From: Pseudomonas zanjanensis
Lineage (GTDB): Bacteria > Pseudomonadota > Gammaproteobacteria > Pseudomonadales > Pseudomonadaceae
Reading direction: 5' to 3'
Assembly (NCBI RefSeq): GCF_014268745.2
Contig: NZ_JABWRB020000002.1
Location: 558,001 to 622,000 of the forward strand
DNA length: 64,000 nt
How positions within the stretch are numbered: position 1 is the first letter of the stretch; each line of letters opens with the position of its first letter. The translations under genes were made by a program, and so were the position numbers. The notes beneath the pieces are model-generated. The model was not told the DNA's origin and did no database searches. It worked only from the letters and a program-made list of their open reading frames with translations. This document shows, one piece after another, positions 1-9,001 of this stretch.

Positions 1-759
1 CTGGGCGCGGCGATGGCGGCCGGGGCGACGGTGCCGTTGAGCGAGCACCTTGGCCACGACTGGGCCTTGGGCCTGGGGTTCTGGGCGGTCCCAGCGCTGC
101 TGGCTGCGGTGTTCTGGTTGCCGCAAGTGGGCGAAAAACACGGTGCCCATCAGGTGGCGTACCGGGTTCGCGGCTTGCTGCGCGATCCCCTGGCCTGGCA
201 AGTGACCTTGTACATGGGGCTGCAGTCCTCCCTGGCCTACATCGTCTTTGGTTGGCTGCCCTCGATCCTGATTGGGCGTGGCCTGACCCCGACCCAGGCC
301 GGGCTCGTGCTGTCCGGTTCGGTCATCGTGCAGCTGATCAGTTCGCTGGCGGCGCCTTGGCTGGCCACGCGCGGCAAGGACCAGCGCCTGGCCATCGTGG
401 TCGTCATGGTCATGACCCTGGGCGGGTTGTTCGGTTGCCTTTACGCACCCATCGATGGCTTGTGGGGCTGGGCGATCCTGCTGGGCCTGGGGCAGGGCGC
501 GACGTTCAGCCTGGCGCTCACGCTGATCGTGTTGCGTTCGCGGGACGCCCATGTGGCCGCCAACCTGTCCGGCATGGCCCAGGGCTTTGGTTATACGCTG
601 GCGTCGTTGGGGCCCTTCGCGGTGGGCGTGGTCCACGACTTGACCGGCGGCTGGAATGCACTGGGCTGGATCTTCGGCCTGATTGGCCTGGGGGCGATCA
701 TTGCAGGCATCGGCGCAGGCCGGGCGTTGTACGTCGGCGTCAGCAGCGAAAGGGTCTGA
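1..759 (+). CDS. MFS transporter, CynX/NimT-like (5' truncated)
   Basis: The reading frame is open from base 1, so this is the C-terminal part (about 250 residues) of a gene that starts outside the window. It is built of hydrophobic helices separated by short polar loops, with a mid-protein basic loop (YRVRGLLRDPLAWQVTLYMG) typical of the start of the second six-helix bundle of major facilitator transporters. The pattern (GWLPSILIGRGLTPTQAG, then GLGQGATFSLALTLIVLRS) resembles the cyanate/nitroimidazole (CynX/NimT) branch. Substrate cannot be told from sequence. It ends about 100 bp before the next gene and may be transcribed separately. Confidence 0.8.
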   Translation: MGAAMAAGATVPLSEHLGHDWALGLGFWAVPALLAAVFWLPQVGEKHGAHQVAYRVRGLLRDPLAWQVTLYMGLQSSLAYIVFGWLPSILIGRGLTPTQAGLVLSGSVIVQLISSLAAPWLATRGKDQRLAIVVVMVMTLGGLFGCLYAPIDGLWGWAILLGLGQGATFSLALTLIVLRSRDAHVAANLSGMAQGFGYTLASLGPFAVGVVHDLTGGWNALGWIFGLIGLGAIIAGIGAGRALYVGVSSERV

Positions 760-856
760 CCTTCGTTGATATCATTTTCATGGCGAATGACGATGGTCTT
801 CCCCACGGCGGCAGATTATCGTGCTGGCCTACTGAAACGTTTTTCGGAGCCTGTCC

Positions 857-1327
857 ATGAGTGATGCCCACAACGCCTTGATCACCCGTTTTTACCAGGC
901 CTTCCAACGCCTGGACGCCGACGCCATGAGCGCCTGCTACACCGATGATGTGGTGTTCAGCGATCCAGCGTTCGGCGAACTGCGCGGGCGTGATGCCGGT
1001 GACATGTGGCGCATGTTGACGACCCGGGCCAAGGACTTCTCCCTGACCTTCGATAACGTGCGCAGCGACGAACGTACCGGCGGTGCGCACTGGGTGGCGA
1101 CGTACCTGTTCAGCCAGACCGGCAACATCGTGATCAACGACATCCAGGCGCGCTTCGTGTTTCGCGATGGCAAGATCTGCGAACACCATGACAGCTTCGA
1201 TCTGTGGCGCTGGTCCCGCCAGGCGCTGGGCACCAAGGGCCTGTTGCTGGGCTGGACGCCGCTGGTGCGCAACGCCGTCAGGGCCCAAGCGCTCAAGGGG
1301 CTGCGGGCGTTCCAGGCCAGTCGCTGA
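857..1327 (+). CDS. NTF2-like (SnoaL-type) small protein
   Basis: This 156-residue protein has the order of a nuclear-transport-factor-2-like cone fold: an N-terminal helix (LITRFYQAFQRLDADAMSACY), the DDVVFSDPAFGELRG segment, and C-terminal strands ending in FRDGKICEHHDSFDLWRW. Such proteins may bind or isomerise small hydrophobic molecules, or only bind them; no specific reaction can be assigned here. The start ATG follows a TTTTTCGGAGCCTGTCC leader with a GGAG ribosome site. Single gene, co-directional with its neighbours. Confidence 0.75.
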   Translation: MSDAHNALITRFYQAFQRLDADAMSACYTDDVVFSDPAFGELRGRDAGDMWRMLTTRAKDFSLTFDNVRSDERTGGAHWVATYLFSQTGNIVINDIQARFVFRDGKICEHHDSFDLWRWSRQALGTKGLLLGWTPLVRNAVRAQALKGLRAFQASR

Positions 1328-1367
1328 TAAGATCGCGGTTTGTCCTGGCTCACCTGTTGAACATTTT

Positions 1368-1691
1368 GTGACGACCGTCGACTTATCCTCCGATCTGCCT
1401 GCACAAGGCGCCGCCGAACCGGACAAACCCTGGTTCGTCTACCTGGTGCGGGCCGCCAACGGCTCGCTGTACTGCGGCATCAGTGATGACCCGGTGCGGC
1501 GCTTCGCCAAGCATCAAAGCGGCAAGGGCGCGCGCTTCTTCCTGTCCAGCCCGGCAGTGGCCCTGGTGTACACCGAGGCCTGCCGCGACAAGGGCGAGGC
1601 CTTGCGTCAGGAGCGGCTGATCAAAAAGCTCAGGAAAAGCGCCAAGGAATGCCTGGTGGCCAGTGCGCTGCCCCTTCATCAGCCGGGCTGA
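1368..1691 (+). CDS. GIY-YIG nuclease-like protein (UPF0213/YhbQ type)
   Basis: A 107-residue protein with the compact GIY-YIG fold: FVYLVRAANGSLYCGISDDP (GIY is VYL, YIG is YCG), the following RRFAKHQSGKGARF with its conserved Arg and His, and an EALRQERLIKKL helix carrying the catalytic-type Glu. The family is the stand-alone YhbQ-like group, linked to DNA processing but poorly defined. I chose the GTG at 1368 because the domain begins about 25 residues later; a longer frame runs upstream into the preceding gene without coding character. Ends about 80 bp before the GST gene. Confidence 0.8.
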   Translation: MTTVDLSSDLPAQGAAEPDKPWFVYLVRAANGSLYCGISDDPVRRFAKHQSGKGARFFLSSPAVALVYTEACRDKGEALRQERLIKKLRKSAKECLVASALPLHQPG

Positions 1692-1770
1692 TAGGCCTTT
1701 ATCAGGCCGGTAGGCTGGCCCGGTCAGGCGCGCTAAGCTGCAAGACTTCATTCCTGCAGTGGCGAATCTC

Positions 1771-2706
1771 ATGTCAGAGTTGATTCTTCATCATTACCCG
1801 ACGTCTCCTTTCGCGGAAAAAGCCCGGTTGTTGCTGGGTTTCAAGGGCTTGTCCTGGCGTTCGGTGAGCATCCCGCCAATGATGCCCAAGCCTGACCTGA
1901 CGGCGCTGACGGGTGGCTATCGCAAGACGCCGGTGTTGCAGATCGGTGCGGATATCTATTGCGATACGTCGCTGATTGCTCGTCGACTGGAGCAGGAGAA
2001 AGCCTCGCCGGCGCTGTTCCCTGAAGGCCGCGAGATGATCGCGGCGTCCTTCGCGGCATGGGCCGATTCGGTGGTGTTCCAGCATGCCGTGAGCCTGGTG
2101 TTCCAGCCGGAGTCGGTGGCGGTGCGGTTCGCCAAGCTATCGCCTGAAGCCATCAAGGCATTCATCAGCGACCGCGCCGGGTTGTTCAGTGGTGGCACGA
2201 CCACGCGCTTGCCCGCCGACCAGGCCAAGCACCAGTGGCCGACGATCATGGCGCGCCTCGAACAACAATTGCAGCGCGAAGAGGGCGATTTCCTGCTGGG
2301 CGATCCGTCGATTGCCGACTTCGCCATGGCTCATCCGCTGTGGTTCCTCAAGGGCACGCCCGTCACTTCGCCGTTGGTGGACGAATACCCGGCGGTATCG
2401 GCGTGGCTCGCGCGGGTGCTGGGTTTCGGCCATGGCGCGTCGAGCCAGATGAGTTCCGAAGAAGCCTTGGAGGTTGCCCGCAATGCGACGCCGGCCGCGC
2501 TGCCGGATGAGTCGTTTGAAGAGCCGAACGGGTTCGCGGTTGGGCAGCAGGTGACCATCGCCGCGACGGACTATGGTGTCGATCCCGTGGCCGGGGAGTT
2601 GGTGTTTGCGGGCAGTGAGGCGTTGATAGTACGCCGGGAAGATGAGCGTGGCGGGGTGGTGCATGTGCACTTTCCGCGGTTTGGGTTTCGCGTCGAGGCT
2701 CGATGA
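1771..2706 (+). CDS. Glutathione S-transferase family protein with C-terminal extension
   Basis: Residues 1-80 form a thioredoxin-like GST N-domain (LILHHYPTSPFAEKARLLLG, then GYRKTPVLQIGADIYCDTSL with the cis-Pro and the glutathione-binding D-T-S). Residues ~90-220 are the helical C-domain. Beyond it lies an additional ~65-residue beta-rich tail (VGQQVTIAATDYGVDPVAG onwards) that is not part of the normal GST fold; the total of 311 residues is about 90 more than a typical GST. The ATG at 1771 fits the family start; a GTG four codons upstream is less likely. Function is probably conjugation or redox chemistry on an unknown substrate. Confidence 0.8.
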   Translation: MSELILHHYPTSPFAEKARLLLGFKGLSWRSVSIPPMMPKPDLTALTGGYRKTPVLQIGADIYCDTSLIARRLEQEKASPALFPEGREMIAASFAAWADSVVFQHAVSLVFQPESVAVRFAKLSPEAIKAFISDRAGLFSGGTTTRLPADQAKHQWPTIMARLEQQLQREEGDFLLGDPSIADFAMAHPLWFLKGTPVTSPLVDEYPAVSAWLARVLGFGHGASSQMSSEEALEVARNATPAALPDESFEEPNGFAVGQQVTIAATDYGVDPVAGELVFAGSEALIVRREDERGGVVHVHFPRFGFRVEAR

Positions 2707-2720
2707 ACAACGAATGATCT

Positions 2721-2822
2721 TGTGGGAGCGAGCTTGGTGGGAGCAAGGCTTGCCCGCGATGAAGGCGCCGCGGTCTCTTGAGTACCGCAGCGTCTGGATC
2801 GCGAGCAAGCTTCGCTCCCACA
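2721..2822. repeat. REP/REPIN, family A (degenerate)
   Basis: Inverted pair built on GTGGGAGCGAGCTT and its complement AAGCTTCGCTCCCAC. The left half carries an extra partial copy (GTGGGAGCAAGGCTTGCCCGCGA), so two REP halves overlap. It sits between the convergent GST and ndpA genes. Confidence 0.75.
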
Positions 2823-2891
2823 AAGCTCGCGATGAGGCTCTCAAATCTATATCGCGGACAGCACCCTATCGAACTCGCACTCTGCCGAGCA

Positions 2892-3896
2892 TCAGTTGCG
2901 ACGCTTGAGCTGATCAGTCAACGAAGTCGGCAACCCCTTGATGATCAACGTCCCAGCCTCTTCGTCATATTCGATCTTGGAACCCAGCAGGTGCGCTTCG
3001 AAGCTGATGGACAAGCCTTCGGCTCGGCCGGTGAAGCGGCGGAACTGGTTGAGGGTGCGTTTGTCGGCGGGGATTTCCGGCGATAGGCCGTAGTCCTTGT
3101 TGCGGATGTGATCGTAGAAGGCTTTCGGGCGCTCTTCGTCGATCAGCTCGGAGAGCTCTTCCAGGCCCATCGGCTCGCCGAGCTTGGCCTGGCTGCTGGC
3201 GTAGTCCACCAGGGTCTTGGTTTTCTCACGGGCATCGTCTTCCGGCAGGTCTTCACTTTCGACAAAGTCACTAAAGGCCTTGAGCAAGGTGCGGGTCTCG
3301 CCGGGGCCGTCGACCCCTTCCTGGCAGCCGATGAAGTCACGGAAGTACTCCGAAACCTTCTTGCCGTTCTTGCCCTTGATGAACGAGATGTACTGTTTGG
3401 ACTGCTTGTTGTTCTGCCATTCCGACACGTTGATCCGCGCCGCCAGGTGCAACTGGCCCAGGTCCAAGTGACGGGACGGGGTCACGTCCAGCTCATCGGT
3501 CACCGCCACGCCTTCGCTGTGGTGCAGCAGGGCGATGGCCAGGTAATCCGTCATGCCCTGTTGGTAATGCGCGAACAACACGTGGCCACCCACCGACAGA
3601 TTGGACTCTTCCATCAGCTTTTGCAGGTGTTCCACCGCCACGCGACTGAACGCGGTGAAATCCTTGCCGCCGTCCAGGTATTCCTTCAACCAGCCGCTGA
3701 ACGGATGCGCCCCTGACTCGGCGTGGAAAAAGCCCCAGGCCTTGCCTTGCTTGGCGTTATAACTTTCGTTGAGGTCGGCGAGCATGTTCTCGATGGCCGT
3801 GGACTCTGCCAGTTCGGAGTCGCGGGCATGGAGCACAGCAGGGGTGCCGTCGGGTTTTTTGTCGATCAGGTGGACGATGCAATGACGGATCGGCAT
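2892..3896 (-). CDS. ndpA: Nucleoid-associated protein NdpA/YejK
   Basis: A 334-residue protein matching the YejK/NdpA family in length and in its start MPIRHCIVHLIDKKPDGTP. Family members are nucleoid-associated and bind double-stranded DNA; a precise role is unknown. Recognisable segments are the N-terminal beta strand with HLIDKKPDG, the central FAHYQQGMTDYLAIALL and the C-terminal FEAHLLGSKIEYDEEAGTLI. The frame extends further upstream (to about 4019), but the family start at 3896 fits better. Faces the GST gene and is divergent from the HU gene, a pairing of nucleoid proteins also known in other pseudomonads. Confidence 0.9.
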   Translation of the reverse strand: MPIRHCIVHLIDKKPDGTPAVLHARDSELAESTAIENMLADLNESYNAKQGKAWGFFHAESGAHPFSGWLKEYLDGGKDFTAFSRVAVEHLQKLMEESNLSVGGHVLFAHYQQGMTDYLAIALLHHSEGVAVTDELDVTPSRHLDLGQLHLAARINVSEWQNNKQSKQYISFIKGKNGKKVSEYFRDFIGCQEGVDGPGETRTLLKAFSDFVESEDLPEDDAREKTKTLVDYASSQAKLGEPMGLEELSELIDEERPKAFYDHIRNKDYGLSPEIPADKRTLNQFRRFTGRAEGLSISFEAHLLGSKIEYDEEAGTLIIKGLPTSLTDQLKRRN

Positions 3897-4292
3897 GGAT
3901 TTCTCGGCTGATGAAAGAGAGGAGGGCACGCTCCCCGAAAAAGGGCCCAGTGTACCGCAATCACTGGTTTTGGAACCCGGCAAAGGCCCTTTCAGAGCCG
4001 TCCGACAGCCTATATGCAATTTTTTAACGTTTTAGCGCAAGAAAGCTGACCAAATGGGTAGCTAGAGGCGGATATTTCATAGGCATTGTGCTAGTTTTGC
4101 CCGGTCTTACGCGATGTCACTGCGTTAAGCGTGCATTCAGCATCTGTCAGGTCGAACCAAACCCGGTTTTCGGCATCTATTACCCCGATCCGTCGTGGTG
4201 ATTGCCGAGGGTGCCTGATCCACAGAGATCGGGCTCGATGGCTGACACTGCACTCTGCAATCCATATGAATTTGATAGGGAAGGAACACTAC
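3897..4292 (+). promoter_or_regulatory. Divergent intergenic region, ndpA / HU gene
   Basis: About 400 bp without a convincing gene, more AT-rich near 4010-4110, and holding the promoters of both nucleoid-protein genes. I cannot place -35/-10 boxes with confidence. In the HU 5' leader a perfect 7-bp inverted repeat, CCCGATC (4184-4190) and GATCGGG (4227-4233), could form a stem. The HU ribosome site is AAGGAA at 4281-4286. Confidence 0.45.
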
Positions 4293-4574
4293 ATGGCTCT
4301 TACTAAAGACCAACTGATCGCTGATTTGGCTGAATCTGTAGACGCACCAAAAGCTACCGTGCGTGCTCTGCTGGACCAACTGGGCCAAGTCGTTGCCGAT
4401 CAGCTGGAAAATGGCGGCGAAATCACTCTGCCAGGCGTTGGCAAGCTGAAAGTCACCGAGCGTCCTGCCCGTACCGGCCGTAACCCTTCGACTGGCGCTG
4501 CCATCGAAATCGCTGCCAAGAAAGTGATCAAGCTGGTTGTGGCCAAAGGCCTGACCGACGCGGTCAACAAGTAA
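4293..4574 (+). CDS. hupN: HU-family DNA-binding protein
   Basis: A 93-residue histone-like HU subunit. It contains the N-terminal helices (LTKDQLIADLAESVDAPKAT), the strand segment GEITLPGVGKLKVTERPAR and the DNA-arm signature RTGRNPSTGAAIEIAAKK with the intercalating Pro. It bends and compacts DNA non-specifically as a dimer. The start ATG at 4293 follows an AAGGAA site; an upstream frame extension is unlikely to be translated. Pseudomonads carry several HU genes; the position beside ndpA, rlmF and valS points to the third paralogue, named hupN in P. putida. The symbol is by synteny from memory, so less sure than the family. Confidence 0.88.
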   Translation: MALTKDQLIADLAESVDAPKATVRALLDQLGQVVADQLENGGEITLPGVGKLKVTERPARTGRNPSTGAAIEIAAKKVIKLVVAKGLTDAVNK

Positions 4575-4589
4575 GACCGCTGTAAAAAA

Positions 4590-4624
4590 AACCGTGCCTC
4601 GGAGCGATCCGGGCACGGTTTTTT
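4590..4624 (+). terminator. Rho-independent terminator of the HU gene
   Basis: Stem AACCGTGCC (4590-4598) with GGCACGGTT (4612-4620), an inner CGGA/TCCG stem, and a following T run. It lies 16 bp after the HU stop codon. Confidence 0.92.
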
Positions 4625-4660
4625 ATTGCCTTGTAAAAAGTGGTCTGTGGTGAGGGCATT

Positions 4661-4746
4661 TGTGGGAGCAAGGCTTGCCCGCGAGACAGCCGATGCGATC
4701 TTTCGGAAACCGAGTCGCTTTCATCGCGGGCAAGCCTTGCTCCCAC
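4661..4746. repeat. REP/REPIN, family A (AAGGCTTGCCCGCGA variant)
   Basis: Two inverted arms GTGGGAGCAAGGCTTGCCCG and its complement, about 85 bp end to end, between the convergent HU and rlmF genes. This arm sequence differs slightly from the common GCGGGCTTGCTCGCGA arms elsewhere in the window. Confidence 0.85.
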
Positions 4747-4761
4747 TGGCCTTGCATCCAC

Positions 4762-5787
4762 TCAGCCCTTGCGGACCCATCGCTCACGCCGCCAGATCTG
4801 CTGCTCGGACTTGGTCTGGAAAGTCCACGCCACAAAGCGACTCTGCTTCTGCCCCTGCGACATCTCCACCACCTGGCTCTCCAGCGCGCCAGCCTTCTTC
4901 AACGCAGTTTCGATCGCCGGCAGGTTCGAGGCTTTCGACACTAACGTACTGAACCACAGAACCTTGTGTTGGAAGTTCGCACTTTCGGCAATCAACTGCG
5001 TTACAAAGCGTGCTTCACCGCCTTCACACCATAACTCCGCCGATTGCCCGCCGAAGTTCAGCACCGGCAGCTTGCGCTTCGGATCAGCCTTGCCCAGGGC
5101 CCGCCACTTGCGCTCGCTGCCCTTGGTCGCTTCTTCCATCGAGGCGTGGAACGGCGGATTGCACATGGTCAGGTCGAAACGCTCGCCCGGTTCCAGCAAG
5201 CCGATGAGGATGTGCTTGCGGTTTTGCTGCTGGCGCAACTGGATGACCTTGTTCAGATCGTTGGACTGAACGATGGCCCTGGCGGCCGCCACGGCTGTCG
5301 GGTCGATCTCCGAGCCGAGGAAGTGCCAGCGGTATTCGCTGTTGCCGATCAGCGGATAAACGCAATTGGCGCCCATGCCGATGTCCAGCACATTGACGAT
5401 TGCGCCACGCGGCACCTTGCCGTCGTTCATGCTCGCCAGCAGGTCAGCGAGAAAGTGCACGTAATCGGCGCGGCCTGGAACCGGAGGGCAGAGGTAATCC
5501 GCGGGGATGTCCCAGTGCTGGATGCCATAGAACGCCTTGAGCAGCGCCCGGTTGAACACCCGCACCGCGTCGGGGCTGGCGAAGTCGATGCTTTCCTTGC
5601 CGTACGGGTTGGTGATCACAAACTTGGCCAGTTCGGGTGTGCTCTTGATCAGCGCCGGGAAGTCGTAACGACCCTGATGGCGGTTGCGCGGGTGCAGGCT
5701 GGCCTTCTCACGCGGCTCGACGGCTTTGCTTGGGGACGCGGCGTCAGGCTTCTTGCGTGCGGGTTTGGGAGTGCGGGGGGCGTTCAT
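4762..5787 (-). CDS. rlmF: 23S rRNA (adenine-1618-N6)-methyltransferase
   Basis: A 341-residue SAM-dependent methyltransferase that modifies adenine 1618 of 23S rRNA. Seen in the sequence: the basic N-terminus (MNAPRTPKPARKKPD), the RlmF-specific segment LHPRNRHQGRYDFPALIKST, the SAM-binding VNVLDIGMGANCVYPLIG and the catalytic NPPF motif in MCNPPFHASMEEATKG, typical of N6-adenine enzymes. The frame extends another 57 codons upstream into a REP, so the start at 5787 is preferred. Lies downstream of valS but is separated from it by a terminator and a REPIN. Confidence 0.92.
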   Translation of the reverse strand: MNAPRTPKPARKKPDAASPSKAVEPREKASLHPRNRHQGRYDFPALIKSTPELAKFVITNPYGKESIDFASPDAVRVFNRALLKAFYGIQHWDIPADYLCPPVPGRADYVHFLADLLASMNDGKVPRGAIVNVLDIGMGANCVYPLIGNSEYRWHFLGSEIDPTAVAAARAIVQSNDLNKVIQLRQQQNRKHILIGLLEPGERFDLTMCNPPFHASMEEATKGSERKWRALGKADPKRKLPVLNFGGQSAELWCEGGEARFVTQLIAESANFQHKVLWFSTLVSKASNLPAIETALKKAGALESQVVEMSQGQKQSRFVAWTFQTKSEQQIWRRERWVRKG

Positions 5788-5870
5788 GGGCGTGGCCGAT
5801 TCGGGTATGGCTGAAAATGGCGGGTATTGTCCCACATCCCGCGCGCTCTTGATGGTAATGCGGACTAAAT

Positions 5871-5958
5871 GTGGGAGCGGGCTTGCTCGCGAAGGCGTCG
5901 GTACATTCCAAACAGAGACAAGCTGACCTACCGCTTTCGCGAGCAAGCCCGCTCCCAC
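5871..5958. repeat. REPIN, family A
   Basis: Inverted arms GTGGGAGCGGGCTTGCTCGC and its complement, 88 bp in total, between valS and rlmF. Confidence 0.9.
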
Positions 5959-5995
5959 GAGGGTTGCTCATTGTCCGGGAGAAAGGGGCGGGCAT

Positions 5996-6026
5996 AAAAA
6001 AGGAGGTCCAACAGGACCTCCTTTTT
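5996..6026 (-). terminator. Rho-independent terminator after valS
   Basis: On the minus strand: stem AGGAGGTCC, loop TGTT, stem GGACCTCCT, then a T run. It begins about 16 bp after the valS stop, closing the pepA-holC-valS direction of transcription. Confidence 0.92.
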
Positions 6027-6041
6027 CATTGCGAACCGCCG

Positions 6042-8888
6042 TTACAGACTGGCAATCCGCGCATGCTGCTCAGCCAGCTTGCCCAGGGCCTGTTCGGCCT
6101 CGGCCAGCTTGGCCCGTTCCTTCTCGATGACCTCGGCCGGCGCCTTGTCGACGAAGCCGGCGTTGGACAGCTTGCCGCCGACCCGCTGCACTTCGCCTTT
6201 GAGGCGCAGGATTTCCTTGTCCAGGCGCGCCAGTTCGGCCGCCTTGTCGATCAGCCCGGCCATCGGCACCAGCACTTCCATTTCGCCGACCAATGCGGTG
6301 GCCGACAGAGGCGCTTCTTCACCCGCAGCCAGCACGGTCACCGATTCAAGCTTCGCCAGCTTCTTGAGCAACGCTTCGTTTTCGTTCAGGCGGCGCAGGT
6401 CTTCGGCGCTGGCGTTTTTCAGGAACAGGGTCAGCGGCTTGCCCGGGCCGATGTTCATTTCGGCGCGGATGTTACGCAGGCCGAGCATGAAGGTCTTGAG
6501 CCACTCGATGTCGTCCTCGGCCGCTGGATCGATGCGGCTCTCGTTGGCCACCGGCCACGGTTGCAGCATGATCGTCTTGCCTTGGATGCCCGCCAGCGGT
6601 GCGATGCGCTGCCAGATTTCCTCGGTGATGAATGGCATGAACGGATGCGCCAGGCGCAGGGCCACTTCCAGTACGCGCACCAGGGTGCGGCGGGTGCCGC
6701 GCTGGCGTTCGACCGGTGCGTTTTCGTCCCACAGCACAGGCTTGGACAGTTCCAGGTACCAGTCGCAATACTGGTTCCAGATGAACTCGTACAGGGCTTG
6801 CGCGGCCAGGTCGAAACGGAACTGGTCCAGTTGGCGGGTCACTTCGGCTTCGGTGCGTTGCAACTGGGAAATGATCCAGCGATCGGCCAGGCTCAGCTCA
6901 TAGGCTTCGCCGTTCTGGCCGCAGTCTTCGCCCTTGTCCAGCACGTAGCGCGCAGCGTTCCAGATTTTGTTGCAGAAGTTGCGATAGCCTTCGACGCGGC
7001 CCATGTCGAACTTGATGTCGCGACCGGTGGACGCCAGCGAACAGAAGGTGAAGCGCAGGGCGTCGGTGCCGTAGCTGGCGATGCCTTCGGCGAATTCTTC
7101 GCGGGTGGCTTTCTCGATCTTCTTCGCCAGTTTTGGCTGCATCAGGCCGGAGGTGCGTTTCTGCACCAGGGTTTCCAGGTCGATACCGTCGATGATGTCC
7201 AGCGGGTCCAGGACGTTGCCCTTGGACTTGGACATTTTCTGGCCCTGGCCGTCGCGCACCAGGCCGTGGACGTAGACGGTCTTGAACGGTACTTGCGGGG
7301 TACCGTCTTCGTTTTTCATCAAGTGCATGGTCATCATGATCATCCGGGCGACCCAGAAGAAAATGATGTCGAAGCCGGTGACCAGCACGTCGGTGGAGTG
7401 GAATTTCTTCAGGAACTCGGTCTGCTGCGGCCAGCCCAGTGTGGAGAAGGTCCACAGGCCCGAGCTGAACCAGGTGTCGAGGACGTCGTTGTCCTGCGCC
7501 AGGGCAACGTCCGGACCGAGGTTGTGCTTGGCGCGGACTTCGGCTTCATCGCGGCCGACATAGACCTTGCCCGACTCGTCGTACCAGGCCGGGATGCGGT
7601 GGCCCCACCACAGCTGACGGCTGATGCACCAATCCTGGATGTCGCGCATCCACGAGAAGTACATGTTCTCGTATTGCTTGGGCACGAACTGGATGCGGCC
7701 ATCTTCCACGGCGGCAATCGCAGGCTCGGCCAACGGCTTGGTGGACACGTACCACTGGTCGGTCAGCCACGGCTCGATGATGGTGCCGGAGCGGTCGCCT
7801 TTCGGGACTTTCAGGGCGTGATCGTCGACGCTGACCAGCAGGCCGGCGGCCTCGAACGCCGCGACGATCTGCTTGCGTGCTTCGAAGCGGTCCAGGCCGG
7901 CGTATTCGGCCGGGATCTGGCCGTCGACGTTTTCGTTCAGGGTGCCGTCGAGGTTGAAGGCCTGGGCGGCCGGCAACACATGGGCGTTCTTGTCGAAGAT
8001 GTTCAGCAGCGGCAGGTTGTGGCGCTTGCCGACTTCGTAGTCATTGAAATCGTGGGCCGGGGTGATTTTCACGCAGCCGGTGCCGAATTCGGGGTCGCAG
8101 TAATCGTCGCCGATGATCGGGATCCGACGGCCAACCAATGGCAACTCGACAAACTTGCCGATCAGGGCCTGGTAGCGCTCGTCGTTCGGGTTCACCGCCA
8201 CGGCGGAATCGCCCAGCATGGTTTCCGGACGCGTGGTGGCGACGATCAGGTAATCCTTGCCGTCGGCGGTCTTGGCGCCGTCGGCCAGCGGGTATTTCAG
8301 GTTCCACAGGAAACCTTTCTCGTCGTGGTTCTCCACTTCGAGGTCGGAAATGGCCGTGTGCAACTTGGTGTCCCAGTTGACCAGGCGCTTGCCGCGATAG
8401 ATCAGCCCGTCCTCGTGCAGGCGCACGAAGGCTTCCTTCACCGCTTCCGAGAGGCCGTCATCCATGGTGAAGCGCTCGCGGCTCCAGTCCACGGATGAAC
8501 CGAGGCGGCGGATCTGGCGGCTGATGTTGCCCCCGGATTCGTCTTTCCATTCCCAGACTTTCTCGAGGAACTTCTCGCGACCCAGGTCATGGCGATTCTG
8601 GCCCTGGGCTTCAAGGCGGCGCTCCACCAGCATCTGCGTGGCGATACCGGCGTGGTCGGTGCCCGGCTGCCACAAGGTGTTGCGACCTTGCATGCGGCGG
8701 AAACGGATCAAGGCGTCCATGATCGCATTGTTGAAGCCATGGCCCATGTGCAGGCTGCCGGTGACGTTCGGCGGCGGGATCATGATGGTGTAGGAATCGC
8801 CCGCGCCTTGCGGAGCGAAATAATTCTCGGACTCCCAGGTGTTGTACCAGGAAGTTTCAATGGCGTGCGGCTGGTAGGTCTTATCCAT
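6042..8888 (-). CDS. valS: Valine--tRNA ligase
   Basis: A 948-residue class I aminoacyl-tRNA synthetase that charges tRNA-Val in the cytosol. Visible are the HIGH motif as HMGH in PPNVTGSLHMGHGFNNA (about residue 47), the CP1 editing domain (residues ~190-390, with TTRPETMLGDSAVAV), the KMSKS loop in GQKMSKSKGNVLDP (about residue 556), and a C-terminal coiled coil beginning VPMAGLIDKAAELARLDKEI. Full family length. Third or fourth gene of the minus-strand pepA-holC-hypothetical-valS group. A large open frame on the opposite strand (5871-8498) is an artefact of GC-rich codon use. Confidence 0.98.
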   Translation of the reverse strand: MDKTYQPHAIETSWYNTWESENYFAPQGAGDSYTIMIPPPNVTGSLHMGHGFNNAIMDALIRFRRMQGRNTLWQPGTDHAGIATQMLVERRLEAQGQNRHDLGREKFLEKVWEWKDESGGNISRQIRRLGSSVDWSRERFTMDDGLSEAVKEAFVRLHEDGLIYRGKRLVNWDTKLHTAISDLEVENHDEKGFLWNLKYPLADGAKTADGKDYLIVATTRPETMLGDSAVAVNPNDERYQALIGKFVELPLVGRRIPIIGDDYCDPEFGTGCVKITPAHDFNDYEVGKRHNLPLLNIFDKNAHVLPAAQAFNLDGTLNENVDGQIPAEYAGLDRFEARKQIVAAFEAAGLLVSVDDHALKVPKGDRSGTIIEPWLTDQWYVSTKPLAEPAIAAVEDGRIQFVPKQYENMYFSWMRDIQDWCISRQLWWGHRIPAWYDESGKVYVGRDEAEVRAKHNLGPDVALAQDNDVLDTWFSSGLWTFSTLGWPQQTEFLKKFHSTDVLVTGFDIIFFWVARMIMMTMHLMKNEDGTPQVPFKTVYVHGLVRDGQGQKMSKSKGNVLDPLDIIDGIDLETLVQKRTSGLMQPKLAKKIEKATREEFAEGIASYGTDALRFTFCSLASTGRDIKFDMGRVEGYRNFCNKIWNAARYVLDKGEDCGQNGEAYELSLADRWIISQLQRTEAEVTRQLDQFRFDLAAQALYEFIWNQYCDWYLELSKPVLWDENAPVERQRGTRRTLVRVLEVALRLAHPFMPFITEEIWQRIAPLAGIQGKTIMLQPWPVANESRIDPAAEDDIEWLKTFMLGLRNIRAEMNIGPGKPLTLFLKNASAEDLRRLNENEALLKKLAKLESVTVLAAGEEAPLSATALVGEMEVLVPMAGLIDKAAELARLDKEILRLKGEVQRVGGKLSNAGFVDKAPAEVIEKERAKLAEAEQALGKLAEQHARIASL

Positions 8889-9001
8889 GCGCGGCGGGAC
8901 CCTATTGGCATTTATTCAGGAAAAGCCGGGAAGTATAGCGGGGCGTGGGGCGCAGGGCGAGTCGGGGTGGCTGCGATCGCTTCATTCAAGCCGAGAAACA
9001 T

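Noticed and set aside
4184..4233. Inverted repeat in the HU leader as a riboswitch
   Set aside because: Only one 7-bp stem with a long loop and no second structure or conserved motif; too weak to call.
5871..8498. 875-codon open frame opposite valS
   Set aside because: Product is low-complexity, His/Gln/Val/Asp-rich with no recognisable domain, exactly antisense to conserved valS codons; a GC-skew shadow.
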